From Urechis unicinctus (taxonomy: Eukaryota; Annelida; Polychaeta; Xenopneusta; Urechidae): DNA of 64,000 nucleotides. Within the stretch, counting starts at the first letter, position 1. Each line of letters opens with the position of its first letter. The position numbers and the translations under genes are program-made. Shown one piece after another: positions 12,301-20,155 of the stretch. Location of the stretch: contig CM067353.1 in assembly GCA_034190875.2 (NCBI GenBank), positions 33,415,675 to 33,479,674 of the forward strand, read 5' to 3'. The notes beneath the pieces were generated by a model. The model saw only the letters and a list, made by a program, of their open reading frames with translations. It was not told the DNA's origin and did not search any database.

Positions 12301-15300
12301 CAGGCCTCGATAAGGCATCGATCTGTTGGTTGCGGTCAGCTGATCTCTCTCTCCGTCATATATCAGTGTCAATGTAGCTTTCTTTGCGACACTCGGCTTC
12401 TTAGGGTTAGCTTTCACACCAATACTATTCTCAGCGTAGTGGCTCATTGGCGGATGTGGACCATTGATTGTGTCAAATACATGCTATCACCCCGAAACAG
12501 TGCACGCGTCTTTGAATTGGCTAACGATGTGATATGGTCCAATAGGGGATGTGGAGAGTGTGAGAAGAGGTCGGGTGGGGGTGGCGTTAATGATGAGGGC
12601 CCTGTAATTACTTAGACACGACACATATCATTTGTAGAGGTCAAAGCGGTTGGCTTTGCGGGGTGTCATTCTGACTAGCACTGGCGTGCTGTGTTTACTT
12701 CAGACCGTCCAACACGTGATAGTATATCGAGGAAGGCTTCGTGGGGAGAACGTTTATTAATTTCCCATCCATTGCATAACCTTCTCAGAACCATGACATT
12801 GTCAGGTTGACATAGTGGGGCATCATCACGTCGGTGACTATTGGCGCTCGGGTCGGACCATTATGATCTACCATTAATATCGCATGCTGTACTATGTTAT
12901 ACCAAAGAGCTCATAGCTACGCTGAGAGAGCACGCTCTTACATGCTACGTTAATGAGTAAACACCACGCCCGCCGTTAGGTAGCGCTGCCATAAAAATCA
13001 ACATGTCCGTGTCTGATGATTTAACGTTCTGGGGATGGACGCATTGCGGCGTATGATGACGAAATAGGAGACATCTTATCGGTATGGACGACCTCGCCCC
13101 CCAAATAAACATGAAATTTCCATGTGGTTTTAAAATAGGTGTTATGACAAGCAGCGTGATGTACACACAGTGTTCACATGTTCGGTCGGGTGTGAGGCTT
13201 CTTACCGTAGCTATTAGCTCTTTGGTATTGGCAAAAAGCTATGCTAAGAGGGCTAACTCACGATAGCTAAGCCCTGAGTATGCAAATGAGTACAACACAT
13301 TGCCGTCGTTAGATGGCGCTACCCTAAAATCCATCACAGCCCATTAGACTGTTAATCTGAGTTAAGTCTGACTGGTTCCCATGACTTAGATGATCACGTT
13401 TAATGGCGGTCCAATCTCTAAAAGGGGATGCACCCGACCTGGCAGCTCAACAGTATCGTGCTGGACCTTCGTCCAAGCGGCGTTGGTTTCGCAGCCCGGT
13501 CTGGGCAACGGGTTTGTGCAAACCACACGAATGTTAGCTGTAAATCATTTCGCGCTCTATAACTTCCTGGCTATCGATGTGTATTTCATCAAATCTTCAC
13601 TTATTTAAGTTGTGGGCACTACTGCGCAAAAGATTAGACCAACAAGCGGGAATGATAATTTCCGACTACAAAAATGGCGACAGCCGATATAAGAATCTAT
13701 TTTCTGAGACAGCAGCGCCTCATAGCGATTGGAAGTCTGAAAACTTTAAAATTGATGTTTTCAAGGTGCGGATGCCAAGCAGCTTGCTAGGCAACCTCGT
13801 TACAAACATGGGACTCTCTTTAAGGGGAGCTGTCTAAGCATCACTATCATCCTCATCCATCTCCGTCGCGATGTCACCTCGTTGTTGAAAGTGATGTTAA
13901 ACCCCAATATTACCATTGCCATTACCCTGGCTGATTGGTTATTTTAAGAGACGTTATGACGCTCTATACGAAGTGGCGTATTTTTTAGTGGCATGTGTAC
14001 ATATTTTTTTGTCGAGAGGAGGCACGAACGAGTATCAGAACGTAAAGCACTGCTCTGATGTACTGCTGCATAACTCGGCGGAAGAATCATAATGGTATAT
14101 TGACCCAGCGGCGTGCAAATGTATTAGGTATCATAACGTATATAGCGCTATGATATCTCGGTGAAGCACTTAATCGAGGCAATTATCATCACAAATGTAT
14201 GAAACAGTGATGCATCTGTCTGTTTGTTTGTTTTTCTCAATCAGACCTACCGGGAGATGCCATCAGCCAAATTCTATCATTTAATCAAGACTTAATACCT
14301 GTTACAGTGTAAGGATTTCGTGAAGGAGGGAGCGTTGAAGGCTGGCAGTCCATCAGAAGTAGTACAGGACTGTGACATCACTTTCTCTTGCATATCAGAC
14401 CCCATAGCTCTCAAGGATGTAAGATGATTTCTGCTCGGTTGGATATTCCTACTTTAGTGTCACTGAATAACTGTTTACCAAATACAACTAAATTAGATTA
14501 GATCTCATTTATGTGGACATTGCTATTTGGATTCTTCTACTAGCTTTAGAGCTGGTATATGATGGCCAACCAAACCAAATGATTTGTAGCAATGTAGCAT
14601 GTTGTTATTGTTTCTTGCAGTTGGTGTTTGGGAACTGCGGAGTGCTGCAAGGCATCTCACAAGGCAAGGCCTACGTGGACTTATCGACTGTAGATGTGGA
14701 GACAATCACAGATGTTCATGAGGTGAGATAGCAAAGATAATCCAGCCTCAATTATACCACAGTACACCCACCTCATGTCTCCCCTGACCAGTCATTCTGC
14801 GGTCCTGCTAGGGTTAAGCAGTTTGTTCAGATTGAACAAAATCACTATAGAAAAACTGAGTATTATTTTGACACTAATGGGCTTGTAGTTGAAGTTACTG
14901 TCTATCTATGGTTTCAGGCAGTGACAGCACGAGGTGGTAGATTTGTCGAGGCTCCTGTTGTTGGCAGCCGTCAGCAAGCTGAGGACGGTCAGCTGGTCAT
15001 CCTAGCATCTGGTGACAGGTCACTGTACGAGGATTGCTTCTCCTGCTTTGCAGCCATTGGCCGGAAAACCTTCTTCCTGGGTCAGTTGGCATTGCTTTGT
15101 TCTGCCTTCTTTGTGTGTGCACAAGGGGTGTGTGGGTGTCTTTTTGCTATTGAGTGATTGTTGTGTCTGTGCCGGCATGTGATTGTTGTGTCTGTGTCCA
15201 GGTGAGTGATTGATGTCTGTGTACCGGTGATTGGTTGGTGTGTGATTGATGTGTCTGTGTCCAGGTGAGTGATTGATGTCTGTGTACCAGTGATTGTTTG

Positions 15301-16772
15301 GTGTGTGATTGTATGTGTCTGTGTACCGGTGATTGGTTGGTGTGTGATTGATGTGTCTGTGTCCAGGTCAGTGATTGATATGTATGTGTACCAGTGATTG
15401 TTTGGTGTGTGATTGATGTGTCTGTGTACCAGTGATTGTTAGGTGTGTGATTGATGTGTTTGTGTACCAGTGATTGGTTGGTGTGTGATTGATGTGTCTG
15501 TGTAGCAGTGATTGGCTGGTGTGTGATTGTTGTGTCGGTGTCCAGGTGAGTGATTGATGTGTCTGTACAGATAAGTGATTGGTATATCTGTGTACAGGTG
15601 AGGTGGGCAGTGCATCACGCATGCAGCTAGTGGTGAGTCTCTTCCAGAGTACTGTTATGGCTGGGCTAGCAGAGAGCCTGGCATTGGCTGATAAAGTTGG
15701 CCTCGAGCAAGAGAGCCTCCTGCAAGTGCTCTCTCTCTCCTCAACCAACTGTCATCTCCTCAAACACAAGGGCATGGGTGAGTTATCAATATACTGCACA
15801 CCTACATGCAGCATGTATTAACATCAAAACGACTAGAAACTAGCTGATTACATGCTGGGCTGTGCTTTGTAATAGAATCAGCAATGTACCATGTAGGTCT
15901 TTGTTAAGTCTTTCTCTGTGTGTTATTTTGACAGCGATGGTGATGAGTGAATTCAGCAATGCTGACCACAAGCTGCACCTATGTCAGAAGGACCTACGTT
16001 TAGCAGTCAATATGTCAGACCTAGTTGACCAGCCTCTCATTGTGGGTGCTGCTGTAAATGAGGTAAATGTCTTGGTGATCTTATTATCGTTACAAGCACC
16101 AAGAGCACTAGGTTGCTTCCACCACTCATCCATATTCACTATTCAATCACATTCACCACTCATCCATATTTACTATTCAATCACATTCACCACTCAATAA
16201 TAACCACCACTCAGTCACAACCATGACTGTCACATCCACCACTCAGTCACAACCACCACTCAGTCACAACCACCTGTGTCACATCCACCACTCAGTCACA
16301 TCCACCACTCAGTCACAACCACCACTCGGTCACAACCACCTCTGTCACATCCACCACTCAGTCACATCCACCACTCAGTCACAACCACCACTCAGTCACA
16401 ACCACCACTCATGTCATATTCAACACTCAGTCATATTCACTACTCAGTCACAACCACCACTCATGTCATATTCAACACTCAGTCACATCCATCACTCAGC
16501 AATATTCACTACTCAATCACATCCACCACTCAGCCATATTCACGACTCAGTCAAATGACAACTCAGTCTATATATGTAACTGTTCGGCAAATGTCTGTGA
16601 TAGATACTTGATATCACTCCATGGTGGGGTGAGGGTGGTATCTGGTCAAGGTGGAGAAATGAGAAATATGTTAAAAGAGAGATTATACTGTGTACAGCTC
16701 TTCAAGAAGGCCAAGGCTAAAGGTTATGGGGAGCATGATACAGCTGCCATCTACCGTGCTGCAGATCTCTAG
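1577..16772 (+). CDS. GLYR1: GLYR1 / NPAC (NDF) orthologue, eight C-terminal coding exons (5' partial)
   Basis: This is a nucleosome-binding nuclear factor, known in other animals as NPAC/NDF: an N-terminal PWWP domain reads H3K36-methylated chromatin and a beta-hydroxyacid-dehydrogenase (beta-HAD) fold tetramerises. It assists Pol II passage and KDM1B (LSD2) demethylation. Coding exons seen: 1577-1780, 2022-2207, 14308-14418, 14621-14722, 14918-15080, 15598-15777, 15935-16062 and 16698-16772. All have GT-AG borders and phases that join, giving about 382 codons. The encoded domains are a basic Ser/Lys linker, a Rossmann fold with dinucleotide motif GFLGLGVMG followed by VTVWNRT, the segment [17 protein letters not shown], and the helical domain ending IYRAADL. 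The PWWP domain must be encoded left of the window. At the usual catalytic-lysine segment the protein reads [14 protein letters not shown], with no lysine, so it is probably not an active dehydrogenase. Intron 2208-14307 hosts an antisense gene. Confidence 0.94.
2022..2207 (+). CDS. GLYR1: GLYR1 exon: start of dehydrogenase-like domain
   Basis: 62 codons in phase 0, from acceptor GTTAG to donor GTAAGC. It encodes the run-up [14 protein letters not shown] and then the beta-alpha-beta nucleotide-binding unit [18 protein letters not shown], ending in [10 protein letters not shown]. The GxGxxG motif and the NRT following strand 2 are as in NADP-binding beta-HAD proteins. Confidence 0.95.
2272..2433. 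repeat. 22-bp minisatellite in GLYR1 intron
   Basis: About seven copies of GTAGGCTTATCACCCTGTCG plus TG, with one internally rearranged copy (GTGGTAGGCGTGGTAGG) near 2310-2330. It begins about 65 bp after the donor at 2208. Confidence 0.92.
2434..3240. other. Intron sequence, no feature seen
   Basis: This is the proximal part of the 12.1-kb GLYR1 intron. It is mostly unique and AT-rich. No coding exon, RNA or repeat was recognised. Confidence 0.6.
3241..3325. repeat. (AT)n microsatellite, about 80 bp
   Basis: Uninterrupted AT dinucleotides for about 80 bp. The alternating Tyr-Ile reading frames across it on both strands are artefacts. The tract is self-complementary and probably length-variable. 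Confidence 0.98.
3891..3896 (-). promoter_or_regulatory. Candidate poly(A) signal of the nested LRR-Ig gene
   Basis: TTTATT on the + strand reads AATAAA on the - strand, about 900 nt downstream of the stop at 4800. It is the nearest clean hexamer noticed; a variant signal closer to the stop is possible. Confidence 0.35.
3897..4799. other. Probable 3'UTR of the nested gene (- strand)
   Basis: This stretch separates the stop codon of the antisense gene from the candidate poly(A) signal. It contains only short unconvincing ORFs. There is an imperfect local duplication around 4470-4570: GCAGGACTA recurs within phrases similar to GGGGAATTGACAGTTG and GGGGGTAATTGACTGTTG. Confidence 0.4.
4800..7547 (-). 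CDS. Intronless LRR + Ig single-pass transmembrane receptor (Kekkon/AMIGO/LRIG-type), nested in GLYR1
   Basis: A complete 915-residue ORF starting at an ATG in good context (A at -3, G at +4). Domains in order: signal peptide about 1-25; LRR N-cap with cysteines 38, 42, 44, 53; about 11-12 leucine-rich repeats at 70-376 (for example [23 protein letters not shown]); LRR C-cap NPWVCDCEA with C383, C385, C404, C425; one Ig domain 439-552 (C449, W461, DAGFFRC to C534); TM helix about 560-590; a basic stop-transfer EEERKKRK; and a cytoplasmic region 601-915. Residues about 617-748 fall into 11-residue repeats ([33 protein letters not shown]), predicting a long right-handed or hendecad coiled coil. 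The tail is Ser/Glu-rich and ends ETIV, a class I PDZ-ligand pattern. The order LRR-Ig-TM-PDZ tail fits a Kekkon-like neuronal or adhesion receptor, but exact orthology is not claimed. The gene has no introns and lies antisense inside the large GLYR1 intron. Confidence 0.93.
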   Translation of the reverse strand: MGVGIVTRFSILCILLPSAIPSLTASEAPEYPRDWSACSPGCTCQPSTLSVQCRGLVEWERVMTTLPTDVRHLDLQFSRLTHIDSTTLSNFSSLESLDLGNNEIHSISTQAFANLLHLDRISLTANRLQEMRYDWFSNNTDLQYVDLSMNNISQVLVAWEETSNTTSSQLTLFQLTYIDISHNQLSHLPTSFLHTAPRLHSLNASYNLLNDLNFIRSAPEEHPLRALSLEHNSISGTMSKHMFAALPHLTELQLSYNDITKLDEEWLGEQPQLQQLQFTHNPLSFIANFAFSNAVHMETLALSNLPNMTFIADHTFTGLPNLTSLDLSNNAQLEFIHPRGFDDLPSLTKLDLSNNRLSILYPLSFYNESRLESFDVTGNPWVCDCEAQKLVLTSQLLHKSQVICFYPLHLRGVALGNVEAGNLTCTAAQVLNVTSLSRGPIGSSLVLDCPVTGDPRPAVTWITNHRVQLEHEAVYVDHSQLDPEHLLFHEGHDWHLATGYLPSHEFSHQRVKVLKNGSLYIDYLTRRDAGFFRCLVVNEFGNDSAIMEVQLDYSVLYYIKIKSIVFGLVCATSFLSISVVISAIRFCAFFFGEEERKKRKSIKEVLDVISDYKSDKFDKLSAFKTAKIDQLSAYKSAKMGQLTAYKSAKIDRIRTYKQVTVTNIYHHLQSLREHYNSQVTRIKDNCAQQVDKVHENYSNRVGKLKDYKSHQTVRIRDHYNAQADRVREYSSQQMQRLREQYKLQQQHFIKLLELLDMGNCMTVIEAECIRTDPMNLEQDINFEVGGGQELMYESADSEYLTAGSSSERSSVISAPYTLSNHHGDTEASSTPSHFKRNEQSSHLEDEIVLEPGDECDTNKEEAQGIPATDGPILTRSSSNETMTLANETKPIEVVILLESEDDTVLDTSPTRETIV
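7690..7925. repeat. Dispersed diverged repeat, copy A
   Basis: Contains CTACGCTAAGAGGGCACACTC, then CTATGTGGTTTAAGGAT and GTGAGCCTTCTTAGCGAAGC. Diverged versions occur at 12885-12995 (CTACGCTGAGAGAGCACGCTC) and 13080-13345 (CCATGTGGTTTTAAAAT, GTGAGGCTTCTTACCGTAGC, CTATGCTAAGAGGGC). It looks like an old non-autonomous transposon or SINE family; no termini were defined. Confidence 0.5.
7926..12884. other. Intron sequence upstream of the nested gene
   Basis: About 5 kb of mostly unique sequence. It holds a 14-15-base C run at about 8547-8561, an imperfect inverted repeat at 9120-9167 (listed separately), and a pyrimidine-rich CTCCTCCTC tract near 11770-11810. The promoter and 5'UTR of the antisense LRR-Ig gene should begin just above 7547, but no clear TATA box or initiator was identified. 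No coding exon was recognised. Confidence 0.5.
9120..9167. repeat. Imperfect 21-bp inverted repeat with 6-base loop
   Basis: The left arm CATGGTCACGCGAATGATATG (9120-9140) and right arm CATATCACCCACGTGACCATG (9147-9167) pair except at about four central positions, around the loop GGGAAA. It could form a cruciform or hairpin, or be the remnant of a palindromic small transposon. The arms contain E-box-like CACGTG on one side only. Confidence 0.8.
12885..13345. repeat. Dispersed diverged repeat, copies B and C in tandem
   Basis: Two related copies in direct orientation: about 12885-12995 ends CGTTAGGTAGCGCTGCCATAAAA and about 13190-13345 ends CGTTAGATGGCGCTACCCTAAAA. Both carry the GCTAAGAGGGC-like segment shared with copy A at 7.7 kb. 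Repeat boundaries are uncertain and no coding capacity was seen. Confidence 0.5.
13346..14307. other. Distal GLYR1 intron, no feature seen
   Basis: Unique intronic sequence up to the acceptor GTTACAG at 14307. No exon or mobile element was recognised. Confidence 0.6.
14308..14418 (+). CDS. GLYR1: GLYR1 exon: Rossmann domain, middle
   Basis: 37 codons in phase 0, donor GTAAGA. It encodes [20 protein letters not shown] and then [17 protein letters not shown], matching the family's CDITFACVSDP segment. It follows the 12.1-kb intron that contains the antisense receptor gene. Confidence 0.95.
14621..14722 (+). CDS. GLYR1: GLYR1 exon: substrate-loop region
   Basis: 34 codons in phase 0, from acceptor TTCTTGCAG to donor GTGAGA. 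It encodes [20 protein letters not shown], the conserved beta-HAD STVD segment. Confidence 0.95.
14918..15080 (+). CDS. GLYR1: GLYR1 exon: end of Rossmann domain
   Basis: 163 nt, ending in phase 1 before donor GTCAGT (a weak, non-GTRAGT donor). It encodes [17 protein letters not shown], the family's conserved GGRFLEAPVSG block, and then [15 protein letters not shown] and GRKTFFLG. Confidence 0.95.
15130..15597. repeat. ~38-bp minisatellite filling a GLYR1 intron, with splice-like motifs
   Basis: Imperfect units of about 38 bp with core TGTGTGATTGATGTGTCTGT then GTACCAGTGATTGGTTGG. The spacing 15405 to 15443 is exactly 38. Several units read TCCAGGTGAGTGATTG, close to the true acceptor and exon start TACAGGTGAGGTGG at 15591-15605. 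The array runs straight into the acceptor at 15597, so the real splice site may be a modified unit. Confidence 0.9.
15598..15777 (+). CDS. GLYR1: GLYR1 exon: interdomain helix lacking catalytic lysine
   Basis: 180 nt; the first two bases complete a codon split from the previous exon, and the donor is GTGAGT. It encodes [18 protein letters not shown], the position of the beta-HAD GxGxxxKxxxN catalytic motif, here without any lysine or the following Asn, and then [20 protein letters not shown] and [10 protein letters not shown]. Confidence 0.95.
15935..16062 (+). CDS. GLYR1: GLYR1 exon: C-terminal helical domain
   Basis: 128 nt in compatible phase, from acceptor GACAG to donor GTAAAT. It encodes [20 protein letters not shown], matching the family motif YIQKDLRLAI, and then [10 protein letters not shown]. 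Confidence 0.95.
16120..16565. repeat. 17-bp CACTCAGTCACAACCAC minisatellite in GLYR1 intron
   Basis: More than 20 imperfect copies of CACTCAGTCACAACCAC, mixed with CATATTCACTACTCAATCA variants. It occupies most of the 635-bp intron between the last two coding exons. The 111-residue Ser/Pro/His-rich ORFs across it are repeat artefacts. Confidence 0.93.
16698..16772 (+). CDS. GLYR1: GLYR1 terminal coding exon
   Basis: 24 codons plus the stop TAG at 16770-16772, acceptor TGTACAG. It encodes [20 protein letters not shown] and ends AADL, equivalent to the vertebrate end AVYRAYIH. Confidence 0.95.
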   Translation, partial: LFKKAKAKGYGEHDTAAIYRAADL

Positions 16773-17655
16773 CGCCACACCATACTCATCCCATCACGTT
16801 CCACCAATAACGCCCGTTCAGTGGGGGTGCTGCACTGCGTAGCACCAATCATATTCAAAGCTTCACCTCAATGTTCCTTGATCAAACAGTTAAGGACCTC
16901 TGGTTTCTTGATCGACAAGCGGACCAAGACTCGGTGGCAGTGCTGGGTGATGTGAGCTAGAGATTGGTTTTGGTGGGGTCATTCAACAGCAGGCAGCAGG
17001 TTTTGTCACATGTATTTTAACACGATTACAGCAAGCTTTTATTTTAAAAAATTGACAAAAAAATCATTGGGATTTTTATATATGATTTTGTACACATCAA
17101 ACCAAGTTACTTGTGGATTTTAACACTACATATTACGACAATCTTTTGTATACAGATTAGTCTAATATTCACATCTGAATATCTCCAATGGTATAGTGTA
17201 ATATAATCTGGTAGATTGTCTCACTGATAAGTGTTTCACTGCCAGTGTTTACTCTCGACTTGAAGGAAACAAATGTACCCCCAGCTGGACCCGTCTTATG
17301 TTTAGAATTTCATGTATTTGCCAGTGTTTTGTCATGAACCAGGAGTAGTTGTACCTATATGTATATCTAATTGTTATTCTCTTAGTAATTGTGCGGTCAA
17401 TCACCATTTTATACTGTGGACATTTCTGGTATTGACCGATATCATCAAGGGTGTAAGTACATAAGTATATGTTTGCTTAATCGTCATCTTCATTGTGATG
17501 TGTCCTATTGTTAAAGAAAGATAGCTTCCATGTGAATTTGTTTATTATCATTCTATCAAGGCAGATCAGGCTTCTCATTTTTGGACTGTGGAACTTCTGA
17601 TCACTTGGTTAACATTTTGTGTTTGTTTTAGTGTATTCAGTGTGTGCCACTTGTA

Positions 17656-17661
17656 AATAAA
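17656..17661 (+). promoter_or_regulatory. Candidate GLYR1 poly(A) signal
   Basis: AATAAA about 880 nt after the GLYR1 stop, followed by a T/G-rich stretch (GGTCTTTTTGTACTTG). This would make a 3'UTR of about 0.9 kb. It is a prediction from the hexamer and the downstream U/GU-rich element only. Confidence 0.5.
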
Positions 17662-19019
17662 TTAATGGTCTTTTTGTACTTGACCTGTTGCTTAGGTTCA
17701 TGATGGATCTCGCAGTCACAAGTGAACTTTGTACCCAAACTTTCTTAGAATCAAACTGATTATGATTCCCTCCCAAAACCTCACCATTAAAATTATTTAA
17801 TGACCCGCCAATGGAGTATTAAATCTTATTACTGAACACATTTCTTTTCTCGCTGTAATACAAGTAATTTTTCGCTGTGAAATATATGAACGAAAATCGA
17901 CTTTGTTTGACGACGCACGATCGGCGGTGGTTGCAAGCGTGCGCAGCCGTGTTGGGTCGAGGCAAGGTTGGGCTCACGGAATGAGCATGCGATGATTGGA
18001 CAACGTTTTGAAGTGCAAAATATGAAAAGACGGCTCCATTTAATAAGAAAAAAACAGCACCCATTTGTAACATCATACTTAAATTTGTCAAAAGTGTGTA
18101 CCTATGTCGTGGGCCTCTGATAAAATTGGGAACAAAATACATTTGTTTACACCGTAACATTTCGTACATAAATAATATTATTTTCCCTTTGGCCATTTTT
18201 TTTAGATTTTATATGATCATGAACATTAGAATGTCATCTTGTCATTTACTAAATAATAAAAACGATGCGAGTAACGAATACGAACCGATTTAGAGAATTC
18301 GAAACGGACTGAATCTCGAAAAGTCAAAAATGCTCGCCAAGAATTTTAACGTATTGCTCCACAAACACTCAATTTTTATGGCTCAAACGCTGTTAAATGC
18401 AATATATATGAATATTAATGAAAAGGCAATATTATTGAAATTCAATACGTTAGCTCTCTTTTGATGTATATTTCGTCAATGTATCTTAAATATAAATGCT
18501 AGTTAGAGCAAGTTGAAAAAAATTGGAAATAACATTGAGGCGCAAGCGCGGCCGCCTGCGGCGAGGTTCGGCTGACACCCCTAGTTACTATAGGACTCAG
18601 GTTACTGGAAAGATAAATTAATATATGTATTGGGTTTGCTGATGATGATCGGACATCAATATGTTTTACACTTTACTGCTAGTAGCTCACGGGTCTGATT
18701 GTAAACCTATATATGACAAACTGCAATGAGATGTGTAATGCCAGAGGATGGTAAAAGAATAGCCTCCACCACTATGCATCCTTCTGATATCCGTCGGCCA
18801 AAATGTTTTTATAGCCAACGGTATGATAACCAGCTTTATGAATTCTAACGTTATGATAAAAAATGATGACGCATACATTTTTTAAAATTCTTATTGCGAA
18901 TTGCTGTCTTATGGCCACGGCATTTGATGAATTTATCAAGTTGAATAATTACTGTACTATCATTTACAAGCTTGTGCTAATAACTTGATAACTTAGATCA
19001 AATTTGATATCACTTCATT
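17662..19019. other. Intergenic, AT-rich; possible unidentified repeat at 17.8-18.6 kb
   Basis: No recognised gene. An AT-rich block (about 18000-18530) is bracketed by two GC-rich islands: about 17925-17990, with GCGTGCGCAGCCG, and about 18540-18580, with GCGCGGCCGCCTGCGGCGAGG. The change in composition suggests an inserted element, but no terminal repeats were established. A 125-codon minus-strand ORF (17819-18196) shows no recognisable domain. Confidence 0.4.
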
Positions 19020-20155
19020 CATCAAAACAGTAGGCTCATTGTCTTTTGTTTATGGAGGCCACCAACTTGAGTGCGTGGATAATTACCCTTATCTTGGAAT
19101 AAACTTCACCAGTAATGGTAAAATGAAGGACTCTGTTTATACCCTTTACCATAAAAGCCTTAAGGCCCTATACAAACTAAACTCCTGGGTCATAACTATA
19201 ATATATGCACCATGATGCATATCTTCGATCATACCATAAAACCCATACTACTGTGGCTCTGAAATGTGGGGAGTAGATATTGGACTGACCCAGTCACGAT
19301 CCCCAAATGCATTTGAACAAAATCTGGATAATATTAAACTTTCTCAGTTAGAGTTAAAATTCTACAGGAGAATACTACACGTAAAAAGACACACCTCGAT
19401 TATAGGAATCAGGGGTGAACTGGGCAGATATCCACTTAGTCTTCGTGCAATAACTAATTCAATAAAGTTCTTTCTTTCTGTCAAATTAAAATCTAGAGGC
19501 AGCCTAACCAAGTAAGCACTAACAGAAAGTCAAAATGAACATCCTAAAACGAAAAAGTCATGGTTTGGATAATTAACATCAATATTGGAGCGCATACATC
19601 TACAATACAACAACATCAACGTGCCTGAGAACAAAATAAAGATATTTGCGAAAAGAGCTGAAGGTGCTATGAAAACCCTCTATAAAAAATTCTGGCGCAA
19701 CAACCTCAATAACACTAACAGCCTATCTGGAAGACAAGGGGGAAATAAATTGAGAACAAACTTTTCAAACAACACTTAGGACTCGAGGAATACTTACTAA
19801 ACATAGACAATATCAACCACAGAACTGCAGTATCACAACTACGCCTGAGCTCCCATCCATTATATATAAAATCAATGAGGGGAACCATCTCCAATCCAAA
19901 TGTTAGAATATGTCAGTGTTGCGCAATGCAGGCTACAGAAGACGAAACGCATTTCATGATCACATGCCCCAAATATCAAATTAAAAGAGCCTCATTGTTC
20001 AACGACATTGCCAAAAACAAAAACAATTTTTTCACCTGTCACCCACTGACAAATATATTTGGGTGATGAGTAACGAGGACAAACTCTTATGTAAATACAT
20101 TGGCAAATTTATGAGGGAATCGCTCGAGACTAGAAAACTGGCTCTAAATGGCCAA
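19020..20155 (+). pseudogene. Decayed non-LTR retrotransposon (LINE), C-terminal fragment of the ORF2 reverse-transcriptase protein
   Basis: Pieces of a LINE ORF2 C-terminal region in order but in shifting frames: FVYGGHQLECVDNYPYLGIN with NFTSNGK near 19035-19110; IKPILL near 19235-19255; GSEMWGVD followed by LKFYRRILHVKRHTS and GELGRYPLSLRA at 19255-19515; and finally LRLSSHPLYIKSMRG with a Cys/His motif (CQCC, EDETHFMITCPKY) at about 19830-19985. YLG(I/L)xFxxNG, ILLYGSEVWG, GELGRYPL and EDExHFLxxCPxY are typical of a LINE family common in aquatic invertebrates. It is 5'-truncated, with at least one frameshift near 19255 and several stops, and is certainly inactive. No poly(A) tail or target-site duplication was identified. 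Confidence 0.85.

Noticed and set aside
16223..16611. 111-residue Ser/Pro/His ORFs
   Set aside because: Produced by the 17-bp intronic minisatellite in two frames, located between two confirmed GLYR1 exons.
17819..18196. Minus-strand 125-codon ORF in the intergenic region
   Set aside because: No recognisable domain, AT-rich composition and no splice or promoter support; could be part of an unidentified repeat.
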